Shown: piece after piece, positions 1 through 5,835 of the stretch
How the letters are laid out: every line of letters starts with the position of its first letter
Numbering within the stretch: the first letter of the stretch is position 1
Assembly (NCBI GenBank): GCA_002378585.1
Contig: DFSJ01000029.1
Location: forward strand, 7,407-18,581
From: Flavobacteriaceae bacterium UBA3440
GTDB taxonomy: Bacteria > Bacteroidota > Bacteroidia > Flavobacteriales > Flavobacteriaceae
Direction: 5' to 3'
DNA length: 11,175 nucleotides
Program-made: the position numbers and the translations under genes
The notes under the pieces: generated by a model
The model's database searches: none
The model's input: the letters and a program-made list of their open reading frames with translations, nothing else
What the model was told of the DNA's origin: nothing

Positions 1-668
1 TACCTTCGGAAACAAACTTTAAGGTTATCACCGATCTAAATACCTATCGCGCTAAATCGGTTGTTTTAGCTACTGGTTTTTTTGACATACCGGAAACCTT
101 GGGTGTTCCCGGAGAATCACTGAGTAAAGTGACTCATTATTTCCATCAAGCCCACCCCTACTCCATGCAAAAAGTGGCGGTTGTGGGTGCCAGTAATTCA
201 GCGATTGACGCCGCGCTGGCTTGTTATCGAAAAGGAGCTGAAGTTACTTTAATAGTGCGTGGTCCCGAAATCGGAAAACGAGTAAAATACTGGGTAAGAC
301 CTGACATCATCAACAGAATTGAAGAAGGATCCATCAAAGCGCACTTTAATACCCAAATTAAAGCCATACATCCCAAATCTATAGAACTCATTCAGGGTGA
401 GCGTACTTGGCAAGAAGATAATGAGTACGTGATCGCTATGACGGGTTACCGACCCGATCTTGATTTTCTATCAAATTTGGGCATTCCTCTGGAAGGGGTG
501 ATGAAAAAGCCTGTACACGATTCAGCAACCATGATGACTCCCATTAAAGGATTGTATTTGGCAGGGGTCATTTGCGGTGGTTTGGAAACGCATAAATGGT
601 TTATCGAAAATTCCCGTACACACGGAAAACAAATCGTAACTCATATCCTTGAAAACAACCAAGCGTAA
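1..668 (+). CDS. ypdA: YpdA-family bacillithiol disulfide reductase, 5'-truncated
   Basis: This is the C-terminal 221 residues of a flavin-dependent NAD(P)H:disulfide reductase of the YpdA family. In Firmicutes these cytosolic enzymes reduce oxidised bacillithiol (BSSB) back to the thiol. The frame is open from position 3 to the TAA at 666-668, so the gene begins upstream of the window. Visible landmarks, counted from position 3, are an ATG dinucleotide-fold motif (VLATGFFD, about 21-28), a second Rossmann glycine motif (VVGASNSAID, about 60-69) that should bind NADPH, and the family-typical C-terminal segment AGVICGGLETHKWFIENSR (codons at about 561-617). The N-terminal FAD-binding GxGxxG lies outside the window. 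The downstream transporter gene starts inside its last 20 nt. A general thioredoxin-reductase-like oxidoreductase is the alternative, but the C-terminal motif favours YpdA. That this organism makes bacillithiol is inferred. Confidence 0.88.
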   Translation, partial: PSETNFKVITDLNTYRAKSVVLATGFFDIPETLGVPGESLSKVTHYFHQAHPYSMQKVAVVGASNSAIDAALACYRKGAEVTLIVRGPEIGKRVKYWVRPDIINRIEEGSIKAHFNTQIKAIHPKSIELIQGERTWQEDNEYVIAMTGYRPDLDFLSNLGIPLEGVMKKPVHDSATMMTPIKGLYLAGVICGGLETHKWFIENSRTHGKQIVTHILENNQA

Positions 669-1905
669 AACCTGGGATCTCCTAAGGTCATTGGGGCCTG
701 GAATTCTTTTTGCCTCCATGGCTGTAGGCACTTCTCACCTAGTACTATCTACAAAAGCGGGGGCGCAATTTGGCTGGTGGGCACTACTTCCTATCGCAGC
801 GGCCAACTGGCTGAAATATCCATTTTTCGAATTCGGTATTCGGTACACCCAAGTTACCGGCAAATCGCTCTTGCAAGGATATTTAGAAAAAGGCAAGGGG
901 TTTTTTAATGCCTACGCCTTGGTTACTTTGGTGAGTTCAATAACCATACTATCCACCCTGTATACCGTTACTGCAGGCTTGATGCTTCAGGTGATTCCAT
1001 CGTTGAATATACCGCTTCCCGCGATGGTTGGTCTGTTATTGGCTTTAGTCGCCGCCGTTTTAAGCTATGGTCAATACCGTTGGTTAGAAAACAGCCTTAA
1101 AGCAGTAGTGACCTTACTGGTAGCCGCCCTGTTAATCACCGTATCGTTGGCCTTATGGGAAGGTCCCGTACCTCAAGACCCCACTTGGGTTTTTCCTGAG
1201 GTAAGCGATACAGCTGCTGTATTATTTTGGATCAGTTTGATCGGATGGATGCCTACAGCAGTAGAGGCTTCCAGCTGGGTAAGCATTTGGCGACTGGCCA
1301 AAAACAAAAACGAAAAACAAAATTTAACCGAGGCACTCAAAGAATTTAAGTTTGGCTATTGGGTAACTGCGGTATTGGCTGTGCTCTTTTTAATGCTGGG
1401 GCTGTATACTTTTTATGGAACTCAAGTAACCCTGAGCAACCAATCCGTGGCATTTGCGGATCAGCTTATCGGGGTTTTTGCCCAACGCATGGGCGCTTGG
1501 ACCTACCCTGTTGTTGCCTTGGCTGCTTTTGCCACCATGCTGAGCAGTTGTATTACAGCTCATGACGCATTGGGAAGAATCAGTGTCGATACACTCCAAA
1601 AATGGAAGGTGATCCATGGCTCAGAAACACAACGCTACTTGGTAATTTTGGTATGGGTATTGGCTCTGGCCAATGCCTGGGTCGTCTGGTATACTGGGGC
1701 TCAAATGGGGTGGTTGGTGGCTACCGCCACTACGGTTTCCTTTGTATTGGCCCCTGCGATTGGGTGGTTGAATTTCAGCTTGGTCACCAGTCCGGGGTTT
1801 GAGAAATCACAACAACCCAACCGCAAACTGATCATCCAAGCCTACGCTGGAATGATCTTCCTGAGTCTGTTTGCCGGGTATTATTTTTGGTTGCTTTGGG
1901 CTTAA
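649..1905 (+). CDS. NRAMP-family (SLC11-like) transporter with non-canonical binding motifs
   Basis: This is a 418-residue inner-membrane protein with about 11 predicted membrane segments (approximately 14-37, 43-67, 85-113, 121-145, 146-169, 187-213, 233-257, 283-307, 328-350, 353-379 and 394-418), the usual size for NRAMP proton-coupled divalent metal carriers. The N-terminus LGPGILFASMAVGTSHLV and the TM6 stretch GWMPTAVEAS (199-208) place it in the family. However, the TM1 metal-binding DPGN is replaced by AVGTSH (25-30), and the TM6 MPH is MPT (201-203). The substrate therefore cannot be assumed to be Mn or Fe. The start is the TTG at 649: an in-frame stop lies at 637-639, and the first ATG (718) would remove half of TM1. 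The TTG overlaps ypdA by 20 nt, which suggests translational coupling. The TAA overlaps the fabD stop from the other strand. Confidence 0.82.
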   Translation: MKTTKRKTWDLLRSLGPGILFASMAVGTSHLVLSTKAGAQFGWWALLPIAAANWLKYPFFEFGIRYTQVTGKSLLQGYLEKGKGFFNAYALVTLVSSITILSTLYTVTAGLMLQVIPSLNIPLPAMVGLLLALVAAVLSYGQYRWLENSLKAVVTLLVAALLITVSLALWEGPVPQDPTWVFPEVSDTAAVLFWISLIGWMPTAVEASSWVSIWRLAKNKNEKQNLTEALKEFKFGYWVTAVLAVLFLMLGLYTFYGTQVTLSNQSVAFADQLIGVFAQRMGAWTYPVVALAAFATMLSSCITAHDALGRISVDTLQKWKVIHGSETQRYLVILVWVLALANAWVVWYTGAQMGWLVATATTVSFVLAPAIGWLNFSLVTSPGFEKSQQPNRKLIIQAYAGMIFLSLFAGYYFWLLWA

Positions 1906-2783
1906 AGAACCGCAGAGACCGCCTCCAATTCTGGAGCGATTTTTTTGACTAAGCCCTGTAGCACTTTCCCAGGTCCTACCTCTACAAATTCAGTGACACC
2001 CATCTGGGCCATAAACTGAACACTTTGTGTCCATTTTACCGGGGCAGTAAGCTGAGCTATTAGATTTTCTTTGATTTCCAAAGGATCAGTCACTGCCTGA
2101 GCGTGTACATTTTGAACTACGGGACAAATGGGCTGGTGAAAAGTCGTTTGCGCAATGGCCTCTGCCAGTGCCGTACGAGCAGGTTCCATGAGCGGAGAGT
2201 GAAATGCCCCCCCTACAGGAAGTAGAAGAGCTCTTTTAGCTCCAGCTGCTTTTAACGCTTCGCAGGCCTGTTCCACTGCCGCTAAAGCGCCGGAGATCAC
2301 CAGTTGTCCAGGACAATTATAATTGGCAGCCACCACAACTCCTGGGGTTTGTACACAAACTTGTTCCACAATTTGATCCGCTAATCCTAAAACAGCAGCC
2401 ATGGTGCCTTGAGTTAATTCACAAGCGCTTTGCATAGCCATTGCTCGAGCATATACTAAGCGTAAGGCATCTTCCATGGCGAGTGTTTTATTGGCCACTA
2501 AAGCGGAAAACTCACCCAACGAATGTCCGGCAACAACATCGGGTTTAAATTGATCTCCCAAAGAAGCAGCTAAAGCTACCGAGTGTAAAAAAATAGCTGG
2601 CTGGGTTACTTTAGTTTCTTTAAGATCTTCGGCTGATCCGTCAAACATCAAGCTCGTAATGGAATATCCAAGGACTTTATCTGCTTGGAGCATCATCGTT
2701 TGGGCAACGGGGGACTGGTCAAATAAATCTCGACCCATTCCTGGGAATTGGGCCCCTTGGCCTGGAAAAATATATGCTTTCAT
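1902..2783 (-). CDS. fabD: Malonyl-CoA:ACP transacylase FabD
   Basis: This is a 293-residue cytosolic enzyme that moves the malonyl group from malonyl-CoA to acyl carrier protein, supplying the extender unit for type II fatty acid synthesis. Its length is close to the family norm. The N-terminal PGQGAQ (7-12) forms the oxyanion region. The nucleophile elbow GHSLG (86-90) holds catalytic Ser88. Arg113 in YARAMAMQ should bind the malonyl carboxylate. His195 in GAFHSPLM completes the dyad. FVEVGPGKVL (267-276) is the conserved C-terminal motif. The ATG at 2781-2783 was chosen because MKAYIFPGQGAQ is the standard beginning; the frame is open for 32 more codons upstream, but these run into the preceding gene and are not FabD-like. 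The preceding gamma-CA-like gene stops 4 nt upstream. No SD sequence is seen. The stop overlaps that of the convergent transporter gene. Confidence 0.97.
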   Translation of the reverse strand: MKAYIFPGQGAQFPGMGRDLFDQSPVAQTMMLQADKVLGYSITSLMFDGSAEDLKETKVTQPAIFLHSVALAASLGDQFKPDVVAGHSLGEFSALVANKTLAMEDALRLVYARAMAMQSACELTQGTMAAVLGLADQIVEQVCVQTPGVVVAANYNCPGQLVISGALAAVEQACEALKAAGAKRALLLPVGGAFHSPLMEPARTALAEAIAQTTFHQPICPVVQNVHAQAVTDPLEIKENLIAQLTAPVKWTQSVQFMAQMGVTEFVEVGPGKVLQGLVKKIAPELEAVSAVL

Positions 2784-2787
2784 AGGT

Positions 2788-3315
2788 TTATTTTGGCTTA
2801 TGGGACGCTGGGTACCAAGTGGCGTAATGAATATAATTTTGAGCAATTCTGAGGACCTCACCTTGAGTGAGCTCCTCACTAATATCTTTGATTTTTACTG
2901 CAGGAACTCCGGCAAATATACTTCCAGAAGGCACATGGGTTCCCTTGGTAAGCACCGCTCCGGCAGCGATAATGCTGTTGGACTCCACCACACAACCGTC
3001 CATCACGATACTACCCATACCGATCAAAACACGATCGTGAATGATACATCCGTGTACCAAAGCGTTGTGGCCAATGGATACGTCATCCCCTATTTCAGTG
3101 GGATGTGTTTTATACGTGCAATGAACGACTGCTCCATCTTGCACATTGACCCGATTTCCTAGTCGAATATAATTGACATCAGCACGAATCACTGCGTTGT
3201 ACCAAACACTGCATTGATCACCCATCACTAGGTCACCCACCAAAACTGCATTGGGGGCAATCAAGCAATCTGAGCCCCACTGGGGAGAAATACCGTGTAT
3301 TGAAATCGGTTCCAT
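2788..3315 (-). CDS. Gamma-carbonic anhydrase-like hexapeptide-repeat protein
   Basis: This is a 175-residue left-handed beta-helix protein of the gamma-CA/YrdA/PaaY/CaiE group, expected to trimerise and bind a metal at subunit interfaces. The hexapeptide repeats cover roughly residues 12-140, and a C-terminal helix follows (about 144-165). The three zinc-ligand histidines are present as His65 (GAVVHCT), His83 and His88 (IGHNALVHGC). Arg44/Asp46 (IRAD) and Gln59/Asp60 (VQDG) match the conserved structural and active-site residues of archaeal Cam. The extra acidic proton-shuttle loop of Cam is absent, as in many YrdA/PaaY proteins, so carbonic anhydrase activity is plausible but unproven; an acyltransferase-like or thioesterase role is the alternative. 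The ATG at 3313-3315 lies 15 nt downstream of a TAnnTTTG box. fabD starts 4 nt after the stop, so the two genes are probably one transcript. Confidence 0.9.
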   Translation of the reverse strand: MEPISIHGISPQWGSDCLIAPNAVLVGDLVMGDQCSVWYNAVIRADVNYIRLGNRVNVQDGAVVHCTYKTHPTEIGDDVSIGHNALVHGCIIHDRVLIGMGSIVMDGCVVESNSIIAAGAVLTKGTHVPSGSIFAGVPAVKIKDISEELTQGEVLRIAQNYIHYATWYPASHKPK

Positions 3316-3329
3316 GGAATAATTTGGGA

Positions 3330-3337
3330 CAAATATA
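3330..3337 (-). promoter_or_regulatory. Putative Bacteroidota -7 box for the gamma-CA/fabD operon
   Basis: Read on the minus strand this is TATATTTG, an exact match to the Bacteroidota sigma-factor element TAnnTTTG. It ends 15 nt before the ATG at 3315. The upstream -33 TTG is not well matched: only a TTT at 3356-3358 sits at about the right distance. The assignment rests on the -7 match and its position in front of the operon. Confidence 0.5.
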
Positions 3338-3388
3338 ATTTAATCCAAGTAAATTAAACATCTTCTGGGGATATACGCACTGTCTTCG

Positions 3389-3396
3389 TATTTTTG
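3389..3396 (+). promoter_or_regulatory. Putative Bacteroidota -7 box for the nfu/mscS operon
   Basis: The sequence TATTTTTG matches TAnnTTTG exactly and lies 15 nt before the ATG at 3412. The predicted transcript start would leave a leader of only about 10 nt. No clear -33 TTG is seen in the expected window upstream (about 3365-3372), so this is a half-supported promoter. Confidence 0.4.
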
Positions 3397-3411
3397 TAAA
3401 AATGATTGTAT

Positions 3412-4278
3412 ATGAGTGCTTACAAAATCACCGCAATACCTACAAAACACCCTGAAATACTAAAGTTCGATTCCAATGGACTTGTTTCTCCACATAAAAA
3501 TTTTGAGTTTCAATCCATTCAAGAAGCTGAAGAATCCCCGCTAGCACAGCAACTGTTTATGCTGCCGTTTGTCAAAGCCGTTTATTTATCCAGCCACTTT
3601 ATCGGCATTCACAAATCGGATATAGTAGGCTGGGAAGATGTTCAAGATGAGCTCATTCAGGTATTGGAAGACTACTTAAATAGTGGTGCTCCGGTGGTAT
3701 CCCAACAGGACCCCATCAGTCAAGCATATACCTTGTATATAGAGACCACTCCTAATCCAGAGGTATTAAAGTTTGCCGCCAACAAAAACATTACTGCCCA
3801 AACGGTAGAATACAAAAACGAAGCTCAGGCTGAGCGATCCCCACTTGCCCTCAAATTGTTTTCGTTGAGCTATGTTCAAGAGGTATTTATCGATCAAAAT
3901 TATGTTTCTATCACCAAAACTCGGGCCCAAGATTGGGAATCTGTAAAAAACGAAGTCAAACAACTCATCCTTGATTTCTTGTCCAGCGGAACACCTGCAG
4001 TCTTGCCTGTGGAAAAAAACAGCGCCCAAACACAAGATCCCATCAGTCTTCAAATCATTTCCATCATAGATGAATACATCAAGCCTGCAGTGGCCGGTGA
4101 TGGTGGAAACATCTTATTTGAATCCTATGATCCTGAATCAAAAGTTGTGTCTGTACTACTTCAAGGGGCCTGTAGCGGGTGCCCTTCCTCCACGTTCACC
4201 CTTAAAAACGGTATAGAAAGCATGTTGCAAAACATGATGCCCGGAAAAGTAAATGAAGTGATTGCCACCAATGCTTAA
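3412..4278 (+). CDS. Nfu/NifU-type iron-sulfur cluster carrier with two Nfu_N domains
   Basis: This is a 288-residue cytosolic scaffold/carrier that should hold a [4Fe-4S] cluster between two subunits and pass it to client enzymes. Three parts are visible: an Nfu N-terminal domain (about 4-92), a second, diverged copy (about 106-193), and the NifU-like C-terminal domain (about 211-285) with the cluster-binding Cys254-x-x-Cys257 in GACSGCPSS. The two N-terminal copies align through SPLA..LF.L..V..V and W..V..E....L.....SG.P.V. Each is followed by a linker containing QDPIS. Duplicated N-domains are known in Bacteroidota Nfu proteins. The ATG at 3412 was chosen over a TTG two codons upstream. 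The next gene, an MscS-type channel, overlaps or abuts the 3' end, so both are probably co-transcribed. Confidence 0.93.
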   Translation: MSAYKITAIPTKHPEILKFDSNGLVSPHKNFEFQSIQEAEESPLAQQLFMLPFVKAVYLSSHFIGIHKSDIVGWEDVQDELIQVLEDYLNSGAPVVSQQDPISQAYTLYIETTPNPEVLKFAANKNITAQTVEYKNEAQAERSPLALKLFSLSYVQEVFIDQNYVSITKTRAQDWESVKNEVKQLILDFLSSGTPAVLPVEKNSAQTQDPISLQIISIIDEYIKPAVAGDGGNILFESYDPESKVVSVLLQGACSGCPSSTFTLKNGIESMLQNMMPGKVNEVIATNA

Positions 4279-5140
4279 ACCCATGAATCAAAAAATTAAT
4301 CAAATCAAAGAATACGTCCCAGTCAACGAGGTAAAGGATTATTGGGATCATCTAATGGAAATCGTTACCGGTATCATGCCTAACATCATCTATGCGACCC
4401 TCATATTATTGGTGGGTATGTGGGTGGTGCGTATCATCAACCGTATGGTGCATCGATTTTTTGAAAAAAAGGACTATGACCTGACGTTGGAATCCTTTTT
4501 ACAAAGTTTTATCAATATTGCCCTAAAAGCCATTCTGTTTGTACTGGTGATTACGCAGTTAGGGGTAAAATCATCCTCGTTGGTGGCTGTGGTAGGCGCC
4601 GCTGGTTTAGCTGTTGGTCTAGCACTTCAAGGATCTCTAGCTAATTTTGCTGGAGGAGTGCTTATTTTAGTATTTAAACCCTTTCGGGTGGGTGATTTCA
4701 TTGAAGCACAAGGCATCAGTGGAACCGTCAGTGAGATCAGTATTTTTACCACCAAAATCAACACGTTTGCCAACCTCACTGCCGTCATTCCCAATGGTGA
4801 CCTATCCAACCATACCATCATCAACTACAATACCGAACCCACCAGAAGAGATAACATTATTTTTGGTATAGGCTATTCTTCAGACATCAAAAAGGCCAAA
4901 GACCTATTGCTCGAAATATGCATACATGATGTAGATGTATTGAAAGACCCTGAACCTGTAGTGGTTGTCCAAAACCTAGGAGACAGCGCTGTAGAACTCA
5001 GTTTGCGTTATTGGGCACAGAATGAGGTATTTTGGGATGCACACTTTAGAATTATTGAATCGGCTAAACTGGCCTTTGACAAAAATGGGATTGAAATACC
5101 TTTCCCACAAAGAGTGGTACACCAAATTAAATCGACATAA
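4271..5140 (+). CDS. MscS-family small-conductance mechanosensitive channel
   Basis: This is a 289-residue inner-membrane channel that should open under membrane tension to release ions and small solutes during hypo-osmotic shock. Its length matches E. coli MscS. TM1 is about 34-54, TM2 about 80-97, and the pore-lining TM3 about 102-133 with GLAVGLALQGSLANFAGG (112-129), nearly the E. coli pore sequence. The beta domain follows, with FKPFRVGDFIE (135-145) and IPNGDLSN (173-180). The alpha/beta cytoplasmic domain ends with the typical IPFPQ (276-280). Two starts are possible: the ATG at 4271, which overlaps the nfu stop by 8 nt and is used here, or the ATG at 4283, which leaves a 4-nt gap and removes four residues. 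Neither has an SD sequence. A strong terminator begins at the stop codon. Confidence 0.94.
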   Translation: MLKPMNQKINQIKEYVPVNEVKDYWDHLMEIVTGIMPNIIYATLILLVGMWVVRIINRMVHRFFEKKDYDLTLESFLQSFINIALKAILFVLVITQLGVKSSSLVAVVGAAGLAVGLALQGSLANFAGGVLILVFKPFRVGDFIEAQGISGTVSEISIFTTKINTFANLTAVIPNGDLSNHTIINYNTEPTRRDNIIFGIGYSSDIKKAKDLLLEICIHDVDVLKDPEPVVVVQNLGDSAVELSLRYWAQNEVFWDAHFRIIESAKLAFDKNGIEIPFPQRVVHQIKST

Positions 5141-5171
5141 AAAAATCCTGAGTAGTGCTCAGGATTTTTTT
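5139..5171. terminator. Bidirectional rho-independent terminator between mscS and tsaB
   Basis: A perfect inverted repeat pairs 5141-5152 with 5158-5169 (12 bp, core ATCCTGAG/CTCAGGAT) around the 5-nt loop TAGTG. Two more A-T pairs come from the mscS stop codon. The right arm runs into a T tract (5165-5172), and the left arm starts with an A tract, which reads as a U tract on the minus strand. It can therefore stop both the nfu/mscS transcript and the opposing efflux/tsaB transcript. The tsaB stop codon (5159-5161) lies within the right arm. Confidence 0.9.
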
Positions 5172-5833
5172 TGAGGTTTGATGGCTATAAAGTCTTTAAG
5201 ATAACTCGGCTCGAAATAAGCGATATCTTCAAAACGACCAGCTTCAAAGGATCTAAATACCTGCCCGGCCATCTGTGCTGCATGTGGCCAAACGGCTGCG
5301 TGGTATTCGGCACCTAGCACAGGATCAATTTCTTTGCATTTATCTGCTCCAGATCCCACAAAATGTAGCTTTTCTTCCAAAAAGATAGATTTTTGAAAAT
5401 AACCTGGTTCAATCACTTGTGGATGAGGAACCATCAAAGCGTTGCCTTGTGGGTCATAAACACCGAGGTAGACCTCATCCCTACGCGCATCCAAGACAGC
5501 CACCGTCCGCGTTTCAGGTCGTAAATACTCTTGGGCTAAAACAGCTAAGGTATCCATAGAAATCAGGGGGATCTGTAGGGCAAAGCACAACCCCTTGGCG
5601 GCAGAAACACCAATACGCAGTCCCGTATATGATCCTGGACCTCTGCTTACCCCTACGGCTAAAAGGTCTTGAGGTTGTATACCTTCTTGATCTAATAATT
5701 GAGTGATGAGCACATGCAACACTTCAGCGTGGGTATATTGAGCCTCATTCACCGACAAGGAAGAAACACAAATGCCCTGCTGGGATAATCCAACAGAGCA
5801 TTGAGTGGTTGATGTCTCAATTAAAAGTATCAT
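5159..5833 (-). CDS. tsaB: tRNA threonylcarbamoyladenosine biosynthesis protein TsaB
   Basis: This is a 224-residue ASKHA-fold protein that dimerises with TsaD and, with TsaE, takes part in transferring threonylcarbamoyl to A37 of ANN-decoding tRNAs (t6A). The N-terminus MILLIETSTTQCSVGL is the family signature. GPGSYTGLRIG (65-75) is the hallmark loop, and ARRDEVY (116-122) and EPSYLK (208-213) are further conserved blocks. The length is normal for bacterial TsaB. The ATG at 5831-5833 lies 2 nt after the stop of the TolC-like gene, so it should be translated from the efflux operon transcript. The last three codons and the TGA stop lie inside the terminator hairpin and its T tract. TsaB is not catalytic by itself; tsaD and tsaE are not in this window. 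Confidence 0.96.
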   Translation of the reverse strand: MILLIETSTTQCSVGLSQQGICVSSLSVNEAQYTHAEVLHVLITQLLDQEGIQPQDLLAVGVSRGPGSYTGLRIGVSAAKGLCFALQIPLISMDTLAVLAQEYLRPETRTVAVLDARRDEVYLGVYDPQGNALMVPHPQVIEPGYFQKSIFLEEKLHFVGSGADKCKEIDPVLGAEYHAAVWPHAAQMAGQVFRSFEAGRFEDIAYFEPSYLKDFIAIKPQKKS

Positions 5834-5835
5834 GC

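Noticed and set aside
637..1905. Possibility that ypdA and the transporter are a frameshifted fusion.
   Set aside because: Both proteins have complete, family-typical ends at the junction (YpdA C-terminus and NRAMP N-terminus), so two overlapping genes is the simpler reading.
2784..2879. A longer fabD reading frame with 32 extra N-terminal codons.
   Set aside because: FabD proteins begin close to the PGQGAQ motif, and the extension lies wholly within the gamma-CA-like gene, so the ATG at 2783 is preferred.
2659..3162. A 167-codon open frame on the plus strand opposite fabD and the gamma-CA-like gene.
   Set aside because: It lies antisense to two well-supported genes, its translation has no recognisable domain, and it crosses the gene junction; it is a shadow frame.
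3339..3358. Inverted repeat TTTAAT-N8-ATTAAA in the divergent promoter region, a possible operator.
   Set aside because: Only 6 bp per arm and pure A/T in an A/T-rich gap, so chance is likely; no second copy was seen.
3406..3411. TTG start for the Nfu gene at 3406.
   Set aside because: An ATG lies two codons downstream and begins a more usual N-terminus; nothing supports the TTG.
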